Shown: positions 33,699 through 42,311 of the stretch, piece by piece
Position numbering within the stretch: position 1 is the stretch's first letter
Layout: each line of letters starts with the position of its first letter
NCBI GenBank assembly: GCA_963704615.1
Contig: OY969923.1
Span: 2,418,001 to 2,482,000, forward strand
Reading direction: 5' to 3'
Source of the DNA: Bog-756 sp963704615
Lineage (GTDB): Bacteria > Actinomycetota > Acidimicrobiia > Acidimicrobiales > RAAP-2
Length of the DNA stretch: 64,000 bases
Program-made: the position numbers and the translations under genes
The notes under the pieces: model-generated
Told to the model about the DNA's origin: nothing
Databases searched by the model: none
Seen by the model: the letters and a program-made list of their open reading frames with translations, nothing else

Positions 33699-36176
33699 TC
33701 AGTCCTTCTTGCCGGGGAGGATGCGATAGACGTCGTAGACCGCGTCCAGATGGCGGATCAGGTTGAGCACCGACTCGAGATGGCCGGGATCGGCCAGCTC
33801 CACGTCGAAGCGCATGCGGCTGATGCGGTCCTGGTCGGTCTGGGTGTTGGCGCTGACGATGTTGAGATGGTGCTCGGAGACCACCTTGGTGACGTCGGTG
33901 AGCAGACGCGACCGGTCGATGGCCACCACCTCGATGGTGGCCACGAACACACCCGACGACCGGTGGTCCCATTCCACCTCGATGAGGCGCTCGCGGGAGC
34001 GACTGGCCAGCGAGGCGGCGTTGGCGCAGTCTGCCCGGTGGACCGACACCCCCCGGCCGCGGGTCACGAACCCCACGATCTCGTCGCCCGGGACCGGCGT
34101 ACAACACCGGGACAGCCGCACCATCAGGTCGTCGAGTCCTTCGACGTAGACTCCGACGGCCGAGCCCCGGCCCGGGCGGGAAGCGGTGGGCTGCTGGCGG
34201 GCGGTGACCGGGAGCTGCTCCTCGTAGACTCCGCCCCGCAGGTCCCGCAGCATCCGCTGAGCGACGGCCCGGGCCGAGACCCGGTTGTCGCCTATGGCCG
34301 CGTGCAGGGCGTCGAGGTCGGCGTAGTTCATGGTGGCCGCCAGATCGGCCAGGGCCCGCTCGGAGGCCAGCTTCTGCACCGGGAGCCCCTCCCGGCGCAG
34401 CTCCTTGATCAACTCCTCCTTGCCCAGCTCGATGGCGTCCTCACGACGCTCACGCGAGAACCACTGGCGGATCTTCGTCCGCGCCCGCGACGAGGCCACC
34501 ATGCCCAGCCAGTCGTGGGACGGACCGGCGGTGGGCGCCTTGGAGGTGAAGATCTCCACGGTGTCGGCCGAGTTGAGTCGGGTGTCGAGGGGCACCAGGC
34601 GCCCGTTGACCTTGGCCCCGATACAGCGGTGACCCACCTCGGTGTGGATGGCGTAGGCGAAGTCCACCGGCGTGGCGTTGGCGGTCAGGGCGATGACCTT
34701 GCCTTTGGGGGTGAAGACATAGACCTCGTCCTCTTCGAGGTCGAGCTTGAGGGCCTCGAGGAACTCGATGGGGTCGGTGGTCTCGTTCTGGAAGTCGACG
34801 ATCCGCTGCATCCACTCGACCTCGGCGGTGGTCGAGGAGGTCTCCTTGGCCAGGGCCAGCCGCTCGGCCCGACGGTCCCGCTCGACCAGCTCCGCCCGTT
34901 GGGCGGCGGTGATCGACGAGCCCTTCTTTCCACCCTCGGCCTTGGTCTCGGCCGAAGCTGTCTTGTGGGCATCCTTGTGGGCGCGTCCCTTGGCGGCCGT
35001 CGCCCCGGCGTCCTTGCCGGACCTGGCCGTCCCCACCGGACGGTCCGGTCGGCTCGGATTCTCCTTGTAGCCCCAGTGGGCGGCGATGCCGTACTCGGCC
35101 CGCCGGTGCATCTCGTGGGTCCGGACCTGCACCTCGATGGGATTGCCGTCGAGACCGATCACCGTGGTGTGCAGCGACTGGTAGAGGTTGAACTTGGGCG
35201 AGTTGATGTAATCCTTGAACCGGCCCTGAACCGGAGGCCAGATGGCATGAATCGACCCGAGGGCCGCCCAGCAGTCTTTCTCCGACTCGACGATGACCCT
35301 GATCCCCACCAGGTCGTAGAGGTCGTCGAATTCCTTGCCCCGCACCACCATCTTCTCGTAGATGCTCCACAAGTGCTTCGGGCGCCCGGTGACCTCGGCG
35401 GCCACCCCCGACACGGCGAGCCGCTCACGCACCGATACCAGCACCCGAGCCAGGAACTCGTCCCGCAACGGGGCGCGAGACGCCACCATCTGCTCGATCT
35501 CGGCGTACCGCTTGGGGTGGAGGGTGGCAAAAGCCAGGTCCTCCAGCTGCCACTTGACCTCCTGGATTCCCAGCCGGTGGGCCAGGGGGGCGTAGATGTC
35601 GAGGGTCTCCTGAGCGGTCCGGCGTTGCTTCCACTCGGGCATCACCGACAGGGTCCGCATGTTGTGCAGGCGGTCGGCCAGCTTGATGATCAGCACACGC
35701 CAGTCGCTGGCCATGGCCACCAGCATCTTGCGGACGGTTGCCGCCTGTTGGGCCTCCTTCGAGTCGAACTGCAGCCGGTCGAGCTTGGTGACCCCATCGA
35801 CGATGAGGGCGACGGCAGCACCGAAGTCCCGCTCGATCACATCGGTGGTCACCCCGGTGTCCTCCACCGCGTCGTGGAGCAGGGCGGCGGCCACGGTCTG
35901 GTAGTCCAGGCCCAGGTCGGCGACGATCCCGGCCACCGCGATGGGATGGGTGATGTAGGGCTCCCCCGAACGCCGGAGCTGTCCGGCGTGGGCCACCGTG
36001 GCCGTCTCGGCCGCCTTCACGATCAGCGAGGTGTCGTCACCGGGGTGACGGCGGAGGAACGCCTCGAGCACCGGCACCATCAGGGCAGCCTCGGCGGCGG
36101 GCAGCGACGAGCCGGCGATGCACTCGTCGGCCGGTGGCACGGTCCCCTCGGCGGGGACTGGGGTGGCCAGGGCCAT
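33699..36176 (-). CDS. relA: Bifunctional (p)ppGpp synthetase/hydrolase Rel
   Basis: The stringent-response enzyme. Order in 825 residues: HD hydrolase with intact LLHDAVEDTG (His101, Asp102, Glu105, Asp106), synthetase domain (LYDLVGIRVIV, GRFKDYINSPKFNLYQSLHTTV), TGS (VYVFTPKGKVIALTANATPV, about 486), and a C-terminal ACT domain. The RFKD sequence at 319-322 is the R-x-K-D form of bifunctional Rel enzymes rather than the acidic form of E. coli RelA. Between synthetase and TGS is an unusual insert of roughly 65 residues (about 374-440), rich in Lys, Ala and Gly. ATG at 36176 chosen from a -10 box 6 nt upstream; a TTG 21 bases earlier is unlikely. Confidence 0.96.
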   Translation of the reverse strand: MALATPVPAEGTVPPADECIAGSSLPAAEAALMVPVLEAFLRRHPGDDTSLIVKAAETATVAHAGQLRRSGEPYITHPIAVAGIVADLGLDYQTVAAALLHDAVEDTGVTTDVIERDFGAAVALIVDGVTKLDRLQFDSKEAQQAATVRKMLVAMASDWRVLIIKLADRLHNMRTLSVMPEWKQRRTAQETLDIYAPLAHRLGIQEVKWQLEDLAFATLHPKRYAEIEQMVASRAPLRDEFLARVLVSVRERLAVSGVAAEVTGRPKHLWSIYEKMVVRGKEFDDLYDLVGIRVIVESEKDCWAALGSIHAIWPPVQGRFKDYINSPKFNLYQSLHTTVIGLDGNPIEVQVRTHEMHRRAEYGIAAHWGYKENPSRPDRPVGTARSGKDAGATAAKGRAHKDAHKTASAETKAEGGKKGSSITAAQRAELVERDRRAERLALAKETSSTTAEVEWMQRIVDFQNETTDPIEFLEALKLDLEEDEVYVFTPKGKVIALTANATPVDFAYAIHTEVGHRCIGAKVNGRLVPLDTRLNSADTVEIFTSKAPTAGPSHDWLGMVASSRARTKIRQWFSRERREDAIELGKEELIKELRREGLPVQKLASERALADLAATMNYADLDALHAAIGDNRVSARAVAQRMLRDLRGGVYEEQLPVTARQQPTASRPGRGSAVGVYVEGLDDLMVRLSRCCTPVPGDEIVGFVTRGRGVSVHRADCANAASLASRSRERLIEVEWDHRSSGVFVATIEVVAIDRSRLLTDVTKVVSEHHLNIVSANTQTDQDRISRMRFDVELADPGHLESVLNLIRHLDAVYDVYRILPGKKD

Positions 36177-36182
36177 AGCTAC

Positions 36183-36188
36183 ACGGTA
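36183..36188 (-). promoter_or_regulatory. -10 box (TACCGT) for relA
   Basis: TACCGT on the minus strand ends 6 nt before the relA ATG, again without a Shine-Dalgarno sequence, so relA-hisS is probably transcribed from a leaderless promoter after secF. Confidence 0.48.
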
Positions 36189-36262
36189 CCTGTCCAAGCA
36201 GGTGGACCGGTACTTCTTGGGCCCGGTCGAGCCCGTGGACGGGTGCTCCCCGGCCAGTGATC

Positions 36263-36303
36263 ACCGGTCCCGTTCCGCGCCGGACCCTCGGTCACGGACC
36301 GGT
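36263..36303 (-). terminator. Inverted repeat directly after secF
   Basis: ACCGGTCC (36263-36270) and GGACCGGT (36296-36303) are perfect 8-bp complements abutting the secF stop codon. The intervening 25 bases are GC-rich, and no T run follows. It could end secDF transcription before relA, but the long loop makes this uncertain. Confidence 0.3.
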
Positions 36304-37791
36304 TCAGCGGCGCTTGCCCTTGCCCTTGCCCTTGCCCTTGCGCGGACGGGGTGGCGGGCGGTTCCCACCGGGCCGGGTGGAACCGGACGAGGCGCGGCTG
36401 GCTCCTGACGACGTCCTCGACCCTCCGCCCGAGGCTGCCGCGGCGGCGCCCACCGGTTCGCCGGCGACCGAACCCCCGCCCTTGGCCGACTTCCCACCCG
36501 ATCGCCGGGACGACGAAGCCGCGCCGGGGCGGATGACTCCTGCGGTCTGACTGCGGCCACGACCCGAGGACCGTCCACCTGCGCCGGCGGCGCCGGCCAT
36601 GGCCGCGGCCGCCGCCGGGGTCAGCACGGCACCGCGCTCGCCGCGGGCCTCGAGTCTCTGGCGGATGGTCACGTAGCGGGGCTCGTGCTCCTTCATGAGG
36701 GCGAGCAGCGGTGAGGCGATGAAGATGGACGAGTAGGCCCCGCTGGTCAGACCGATGACCAGAGCCAGACCGAAGTCCTGCAGGGAGGTGGCGCCCAACA
36801 GGAAGGAACCGACCACCAGGACCGACAACACCGGAACGATGGCCACCAACGAGGTGTTGATGGAGCGGGCCAAGGTCTGGTTCATCGACAGATTGACCAT
36901 GTCGGAATACGTGATGCGCCCCGAGGCGCCGAGGCCCTTGGAGTTCTCCCGTATTCGGTCGAAGACGACGACGGTGTCATAGAGCGAATAGCCGAGCACG
37001 GTCAGCACGGCCACCACGGTGTCGGGAGTCACCTGGAACCCGGTCAACGAGTAGATACCGACGGTCACCAAGATGTCGTGGATGACCGCCACGATGGCGG
37101 CCACGGCCATCTTGAACTCGAAGCGGATGGAGATGTACGCGGTGACGGCGATGAAGAAGATGATCAGGGCCCTGATGGCGTCCTTGGTGACCTGACCTCC
37201 CCAGGTGGGGCCGACGTCGTTGAAGTTGACATTGTCCGGTGTGGTGTTGGCCGCCTTGGCCAGCGCGTCCTGCACGTTGTTCTCGATGGTGGTGCGTTGG
37301 GCGGCGGGCTTCGAGTTGAGGTCGACGGTCACCTGGATCTGCCTGGTGTGGCTGACCTGGTCGGTGAGCTGGACCACGGTGGGCTGGGTGACCCCGGCCG
37401 CCTCGGCCACCGCCGTGGCCTGGGCCACGGTCAGGGTCGGGGAGGAGACCAACCAGGACTGTCCGCCTTTGAAGTCGATGCCCTCGTTGAGGCCCCGGGT
37501 CCCGAGGGAGATGAGGCCGGCCAGGATGATCACGGTCGAGATGGTGAACCAGCGTTTGCGGTTGCCGATGAAGTCGAACGAGGTTTCGCCTCGGTAGAGG
37601 CGGATGAGGGCGTTGTGGCGCTTCTCCCCTTTTTCGGCTCGTTCCTCCTCTTCGGCGGCGAACTCGATCTCCTCGTCGAACTCCGCCTCGAGCTCGATGG
37701 CCGCCTCGTCCTCCTCGGGGAGATCCAACCGTCCGTTGGCCCCGCTGGCGCCGTTGGCCCCGCTGGCGCCGTTGGAGCGTCGGGCGCTCAC
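36304..37791 (-). CDS. secF: Protein translocase subunit SecF
   Basis: SecF with SecD uses the proton gradient to pull secreted proteins across the membrane. The 495-residue protein has an acidic cytoplasmic N-terminus (EELEAEFDEEIEF-like stretch, about 25-52), helix 1, the periplasmic P4 domain (GIDFKGGQSWLVSS), and five clustered helices with ISIRFEFKMAVAAIVAVIHDI and GYSLYDTVVVFDRIRENSK. The C-terminal tail of about 100 residues is Ser/Gly/Ala-rich and ends in a strongly basic KGKGKGKGKRR; typical SecF is 300-400 residues. GTG start overlaps the secD stop (GTGA at 37788-37791). Confidence 0.95.
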   Translation of the reverse strand: MSARRSNGASGANGASGANGRLDLPEEDEAAIELEAEFDEEIEFAAEEEERAEKGEKRHNALIRLYRGETSFDFIGNRKRWFTISTVIILAGLISLGTRGLNEGIDFKGGQSWLVSSPTLTVAQATAVAEAAGVTQPTVVQLTDQVSHTRQIQVTVDLNSKPAAQRTTIENNVQDALAKAANTTPDNVNFNDVGPTWGGQVTKDAIRALIIFFIAVTAYISIRFEFKMAVAAIVAVIHDILVTVGIYSLTGFQVTPDTVVAVLTVLGYSLYDTVVVFDRIRENSKGLGASGRITYSDMVNLSMNQTLARSINTSLVAIVPVLSVLVVGSFLLGATSLQDFGLALVIGLTSGAYSSIFIASPLLALMKEHEPRYVTIRQRLEARGERGAVLTPAAAAAMAGAAGAGGRSSGRGRSQTAGVIRPGAASSSRRSGGKSAKGGGSVAGEPVGAAAAASGGGSRTSSGASRASSGSTRPGGNRPPPRPRKGKGKGKGKRR

Positions 37792-39311
37792 GGGGTGGCT
37801 CCCGCCGTCACACCGAGGCCGCTGGCCACGCTCATGCCCCGAACTTCGCTGCCGCTTCGGCTACGCCCGAGGATGATCACGAAGGGTCGGGTGAAGAAGT
37901 AGGTCACGAACACATCGAGGAGAGTGGAGATGCCCAAAAAGAGGGCGAAGCCTTGCACCGGGCCGATGGAGAATTCGTACAGGACCACCGCACCCAGCAG
38001 CGAGACCGCATCGGCGGCCAACACCGTGCGAAAAGCGCTGGAGAACCCTTTATCCACGCTGCTCCGCACGGTCCGCCCCGATCGGGCTTCGTCTTTTAAT
38101 CGCTCGAAATAGACGATGTAGGAGTCGACGGTGATCCCGATCGACACGATGATCCCGATGACGCCGGCCAGGTCGATGGTGATGTTGAACCCCTGGCCCA
38201 GCATGGCGATGATGGACCACAGCAGCGCTCCGGTGACCGCCAGACCGGCCACCACCACCACCCCGAGCAACCGGTAGTAGAAGATCACGTAGGCGAGCAC
38301 CAGAAGCAGGCCGGCCAGACCGGCCACCAGACCGGCGTGCAGCGATGCCTTGCCCAAGGTGGGCGAAACAGTCTCGACGGTGAGCCGGTCGAGCTTGACC
38401 GGCAGGGCTCCGTAGGTGAAGTCGGTGGCCAGGGTCTTGGCCTCGTTCTCGCTGAAGCTCCCCGATATCTGCACCGAGCCGTTGAACGAGGACCATGACG
38501 ACTGGGTGGGCTGGGTGATGGGGGCGGAGATGACCTGCCCGTCGAGATCGATGCCGATGATCTGGTGGAACTGTTGCTTGGACAGGGCATCCCATTCGGC
38601 AGAGCCGGCGCTGGTCAAGTTCAGGTTCACCGTCCACTGGCCGTTGTTGAGCTGGGCCGAGGCGGAGTGCACGGCGGTGCCGGTAAGCGGGGCCGGTCCG
38701 AGCACGTAGCGGCCCGAACCTTCAGCCTGGGTCCCGGGAAGCAGGACGGTGGCGTTCTTGTCGTCGGACAACGGTGGGGTGGACTTGTAGGGAGCGAAGG
38801 CGGGGTCGGATTCGATGTTGGAGTTGGACGTGTAGCCGTTGATGTTGCTCGAGTCCGGGGTGACCTGCAGGTTGGCCTGGGTCAGCTGCGCGGCCGCCGC
38901 ACAGGTGGGCAACGGGCCTGTCGAGGGTTTTTCGCCTTTGGTCAGGCTGAAGGGCGGCGCGTAGCAAAGCGCCGGCCGGAACAGAAGTTGGGCGGTGTTG
39001 CCCAAGGTGGCCAGGATCTGCTGGGTGTTCTTCTCACCGGGGATCTGGACGGAGACCTGGTTCTTCCCCTGGGTGGACACGGTCGCCCCGCTGGCTCCCC
39101 CAGCACTGACCCGGTTGTTGAGAATGGTCTGGATGGTGTCCAGCTGGGCCGAGTTGACCGCCGTGTGGGTCTGGTAGGTCACGGCCAGTCCGCCGTCGAG
39201 ATCGAGGCCGAGCTTCGGCGACCAGCCGGCCGCCAGACAGGCACCCAGGGCGATGACCGCCACGGCAACAACCGAGAGCAGACTGACCCACAGGTTGCGC
39301 TTGTTCTTCAT
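37788..39311 (-). CDS. secD: Protein translocase subunit SecD
   Basis: The 507-residue SecD has helix 1 (about 10-30), LGLDLDGGLAVTYQT, the periplasmic P1 region (about 40-310, with NNRVSAGGASGATVSTQG), and the RND-type helix bundle (LVAGLAGLLLVLAYVIFYYRLLG, DLAGVIGIIVSIGITVDSYIVYFERLKDEARSG, FFTRPFVIILG). It works with SecF, which follows with a 4-bp overlap, and with YajC encoded 6 bp upstream. The ATG start is clear. Confidence 0.96.
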   Translation of the reverse strand: MKNKRNLWVSLLSVVAVAVIALGACLAAGWSPKLGLDLDGGLAVTYQTHTAVNSAQLDTIQTILNNRVSAGGASGATVSTQGKNQVSVQIPGEKNTQQILATLGNTAQLLFRPALCYAPPFSLTKGEKPSTGPLPTCAAAAQLTQANLQVTPDSSNINGYTSNSNIESDPAFAPYKSTPPLSDDKNATVLLPGTQAEGSGRYVLGPAPLTGTAVHSASAQLNNGQWTVNLNLTSAGSAEWDALSKQQFHQIIGIDLDGQVISAPITQPTQSSWSSFNGSVQISGSFSENEAKTLATDFTYGALPVKLDRLTVETVSPTLGKASLHAGLVAGLAGLLLVLAYVIFYYRLLGVVVVAGLAVTGALLWSIIAMLGQGFNITIDLAGVIGIIVSIGITVDSYIVYFERLKDEARSGRTVRSSVDKGFSSAFRTVLAADAVSLLGAVVLYEFSIGPVQGFALFLGISTLLDVFVTYFFTRPFVIILGRSRSGSEVRGMSVASGLGVTAGATP

Positions 39312-39317
39312 CGGATC

Positions 39318-39890
39318 TCAGGTCGCCGATGGCCGGTCGGGGCCACCACTGTCGTCACCGTCTGCCTTGGTCGAACTCCCCGACGGACCTCCCTTGCTCC
39401 CCGACGGATCTCCCTTGCCGTTGGCGACATGGTCACCGGATGACGAGGGGCCGTCGGCCTCGGCCTCGTCCTCCTCGTCTTCGTCGTCGGTCGAGCCCTC
39501 CGCCTGCTCCCCGTGGTCGGCGAAGTCGTCGGTCTCCTCGTACTCTTCGTACTCTTCGTACTCTTCGTCCTCGTCGGTCTCGGAGGGAACCGGCTCCTCC
39601 AGCTTGCGCAGCACGTACTGCTTGAGGACCACGAACGAGGCCCCGACACTGGTCTCCAGGGTCACCCGGTCTCCGTCGATGTCGATGATGTGCCCGACGA
39701 TTCCCCCGGCGGTGAGTACCTCATCGCCCACGTCGAAGCCCTTCGACTGGGAACGCAGGGCCTTGGCCTTGCGCTGCTGGGGGCGGTAGATGAGGAAGTA
39801 GAACCCGGCCGCGATGACCACGAAAATCAAGAGGGCGGGGTTGCTACTGGTGGACTTCTTGGCCGTGGCGCCTAGCAGCGTCACGGCCAT
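39318..39890 (-). CDS. yajC: Preprotein translocase accessory subunit YajC with acidic tail
   Basis: YajC associates with SecDF. Here 190 residues: a membrane helix (about 17-34, NPALLIFVVIAAGFYFLIY), the family motif RPQQRKAKALRSQ, the soluble strand domain (VGDEVLTAGGIVGHIIDIDGDRVTLE), then about 90 residues of very acidic tail (DEDEEYEEYEEYEETDD, DDEDEEDEAEADG) not found in usual YajC of about 100 residues. ATG at 39890 chosen; GTG at 39905 is possible. It belongs to the tgt-yajC-secDF run. Confidence 0.92.
   Translation of the reverse strand: MAVTLLGATAKKSTSSNPALLIFVVIAAGFYFLIYRPQQRKAKALRSQSKGFDVGDEVLTAGGIVGHIIDIDGDRVTLETSVGASFVVLKQYVLRKLEEPVPSETDEDEEYEEYEEYEETDDFADHGEQAEGSTDDEDEEDEAEADGPSSSGDHVANGKGDPSGSKGGPSGSSTKADGDDSGGPDRPSAT
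39541..39567. repeat. Three 9-bp repeats (gtactcttc) in the YajC acidic tail
   Basis: Three exact copies of gtactcttc code for the repeating EYE units of the YajC tail. The run looks like simple-repeat expansion in coding sequence. Confidence 0.8.
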
Positions 39891-39989
39891 ATCCAGGGCA
39901 GTCACGACCGAGGGGGCGGGGAGGGTATCGGGGTCCGCACAGCGGTCCGACTGTAGCCCAGGCCCGCCAGGGTGAGGCACCGCTCGCCT

Positions 39990-41105
39990 TCAGGCACCCC
40001 ATGTTTCGGCGGTGCGGGCGCAGAGAGCGGCGAAGCGTCCCTCGGCGATGGCCGTGCGTGCTTCGTCCATCAATCCCAGTACGAAGGCCAGATTGTGGAT
40101 GCTGAGCAGTCGCCAGGCGGTCGGTTCACCCACCCCCAGCAGGTGACGCAGGTAGCCCCGCGAGAACCGGGCGCAGGTGCCACACCCACAGCTCGGGTCG
40201 AGGGGCTGGTCATCCCGGGTGTGGGCGGAATTCCGCAGGTTGAGACGCCCGGCGCTGGTCAGCAGGGAGCCGTGCCGGGCCATCCGGGTGGGAGCCACGC
40301 AGTCGAACTGATCGACCCCGAGAGCGACCGCCTCGAGCATCCCGACCGGGTCACCCACCCCCATCAGGTAGCGAGGGCGATCGTCGGGGAGATGGGGTGT
40401 GGTGGCAGTCAGGGCCTCGAGCATGGCGTGCCGGGGCTCGCCCACCGACAGGCCCCCGATCCCGTATCCGTCGAAATCGAGCTCGACGGTTCGCAGCGCG
40501 CTCTCCTTGCGCAACCCGACATCGGTACCCCCCTGGACGATGCCGAAGAGGGCCTGACCCTCGGGCCTGGCCTCCAGCCCCCGATGGTGCCGTCGGGCCC
40601 GGCCGGCCCACGCCGCGGTGCGATCGACGGCGACCCGCAGCACCTCAGGGGCGGCGGGCAGGGTGGCGCACACATCGAGCACCATCTGGATGTCGGCACC
40701 CAGGAGACCCTGGGCCTCCACCGCCGACTCGGGCGTGATCCGGAGGCGGGCGCCGTCGTAGACCGAGGCGAACGTGACCCCGTCGTCGTCCACCGACGGG
40801 GCCAGCGAATGGACCTGATACCCGCCTGAATCTGTGAGGGTGTGGCCCGACCAACCGGAAAAACGGTGGATCCCACCGAGAGCGGCGACGACGTCGGCAC
40901 CGGGCCGGAGCATCAGATGGTAGGCGTTGGCCAGGATCACCTCCGCTCCCAGGGTCTCGAGGTCGCGGCTGTCCAGCGCCTTGACCACACCTCGCGTGCC
41001 GACCGGCATGAAGGCCGGGATGGCGTACCGACCCCGGGCCGTGTGCACCCATCCGGTCCGTGCCGCTCCGTCGGTGGCAACCACCTCCACCCGGGTCGGG
41101 CTCAT
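39990..41105 (-). CDS. tgt: tRNA-guanine transglycosylase
   Basis: Exchanges guanine 34 for preQ1 in tRNAs decoding NAY codons, part of queuosine synthesis. The 371-residue protein has ANAYHLMLRPG, Asp92 in HTLTDSGGYQ, the nucleophile Asp268 in GVDQFDCVAPTRMARHG, and the zinc set C306-x-C308-x2-C311 with His337. A Tyr replaces the usual Phe in DSGGFQ. ATG overlaps the queA stop by 4 bp (41102-41105), so the two queuosine enzymes are co-translated. preQ1 synthesis genes (queCDEF) are not in the window. Confidence 0.95.
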   Translation of the reverse strand: MSPTRVEVVATDGAARTGWVHTARGRYAIPAFMPVGTRGVVKALDSRDLETLGAEVILANAYHLMLRPGADVVAALGGIHRFSGWSGHTLTDSGGYQVHSLAPSVDDDGVTFASVYDGARLRITPESAVEAQGLLGADIQMVLDVCATLPAAPEVLRVAVDRTAAWAGRARRHHRGLEARPEGQALFGIVQGGTDVGLRKESALRTVELDFDGYGIGGLSVGEPRHAMLEALTATTPHLPDDRPRYLMGVGDPVGMLEAVALGVDQFDCVAPTRMARHGSLLTSAGRLNLRNSAHTRDDQPLDPSCGCGTCARFSRGYLRHLLGVGEPTAWRLLSIHNLAFVLGLMDEARTAIAEGRFAALCARTAETWGA

Positions 41106-42160
41106 GCCCGGCCAGCCGGCCCGGCCGATCGGGTGGCGCGCCCCACCACCATGGCGTCGCCGAAGGACAGGAAGCGGTAGCCCTCGGCCAGGGCGGCGGC
41201 GTACATCCGGCGCCAGAGCGGTCCGCAGAACGACTCCACCAGCAAGAGAAGGCTGGACCGGGGCAGATGGAAGTTGGTCACCAGCACGTCGACCACCTCG
41301 AACTCATAGTCACCGTGGATGTAGAGATCGGTCCGGCCCGACAGTTTGCCGGTGGCGGCGGCCGACTCGAGGGCGCGCACCGCGGTGGTCCCGACGGCCA
41401 CCACGCGGTCGGCAGCGGCACAGGCGGCCATGGTCGCCTCGGGAACCGAGTAGCGCTCGGAGTGGATCACATGGGCGTCAGCGGTGGGGGCGGTGATCGG
41501 GCGGAAGGTGTCGAGTCCGATGGCCAGGTCCACCGAGGCCAGGTGGGCCCCGGCCCGGCGGCAGTCCTCGAGCAGCGCTGACGTGAAGTGGAGACCTGCG
41601 GTGGGAGCAGCCGCCGAGCGCTCGTCGAGGTTCCGGGGGACGGCGTAGACCGTCTGGTAGCGATCAGGGTCGGCGAGCCGGTGGCGGATGTAGGGCGGGA
41701 GGGGCATGGCCCCGGTGCGCTCGACCACCGAGGGATCGATGAGCCGGACCCGGCGGCGCCCGTCCTCCCCGCCGTTCACCGGAGGCCCCACTTCGACCAC
41801 CGGTCGCCCGGACGGTGATTCGAAGAGCAGGGTGGGAGCGGGCAGCCGACGACCGGGACGGACCAGGGCCTCCCACAGGCCGGGCTGGTCGTCCACGACG
41901 GGCTCCAGCAGAAGCACCTCGGCACCTCCCCCACCGGCCTTGACCAGGGCCAGCCGGGCAGGGAGCACCCGGGTGTCGTTGACCACGACGAGGTCACCGG
42001 GTCGCAGCAGGTCAGGCAGATCGCCCATGGTGCGATGGGCGATGTCCCCGTCCCCACCGCCGCCCAGGCCGGGGCCGACCATCAGCCGGGCCGCGCTCCG
42101 GGGCTCGACCGGTTCTTGGGCGATGGCATCGTCGGGAAGGCCGTAGTCGTAGGCGTCCAT
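41102..42160 (-). CDS. queA: S-adenosylmethionine:tRNA ribosyltransferase-isomerase
   Basis: QueA forms epoxyqueuosine by transferring the ribosyl part of SAM to preQ1-tRNA. The start MDAYDYGLPDDAIAQEPVEPR matches the family N-terminus and gives 352 residues; the frame remains open upstream to an ATG at 42274 through a repetitive Ser/Pro/Arg-rich stretch. Motifs seen: GDLVVVNDTRVLPARL, PLPPYIRH, PTAGLHFTSALLEDCR, VGTTAVRALESAA, and TNFHLPRSSLLLLVESF. It is followed directly by tgt. Confidence 0.94.
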   Translation of the reverse strand: MDAYDYGLPDDAIAQEPVEPRSAARLMVGPGLGGGGDGDIAHRTMGDLPDLLRPGDLVVVNDTRVLPARLALVKAGGGGAEVLLLEPVVDDQPGLWEALVRPGRRLPAPTLLFESPSGRPVVEVGPPVNGGEDGRRRVRLIDPSVVERTGAMPLPPYIRHRLADPDRYQTVYAVPRNLDERSAAAPTAGLHFTSALLEDCRRAGAHLASVDLAIGLDTFRPITAPTADAHVIHSERYSVPEATMAACAAADRVVAVGTTAVRALESAAATGKLSGRTDLYIHGDYEFEVVDVLVTNFHLPRSSLLLLVESFCGPLWRRMYAAALAEGYRFLSFGDAMVVGRATRSAGPAGRA

Positions 42161-42311
42161 CGGCGTCCCGACCGACGCGTGCGTGTCCGACGGCCTTGGC
42201 TCTGATGCGCTCGTCTGGGATGGCCTTGTCTTCGATGGTCTTGGCTCTGATGCGACATCCGACACGAACCCCATGGTGGCAGAACCGGTGGTCGGCGGCG
42301 CCGCCCGGCGA
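42161..42311. other. ruvB-queA spacer with a repeated 15-mer
   Basis: This 151-bp gap holds cttggctctgatgcg twice (42195-42209 and 42240-42254, 45 bp apart) plus similar gatggccttg/gatggtcttg segments between. In the queA frame it would encode two SEPRPS units. I see no SD or TANNNT box that decides whether it is an untranslated leader or an N-terminal extension. Confidence 0.6.

Noticed and set aside
33600..36260. An 886-codon plus-strand open frame opposite relA and hisS
   Set aside because: Shadow of relA: no conserved motif, composition dominated by codon bias of the opposite strand.
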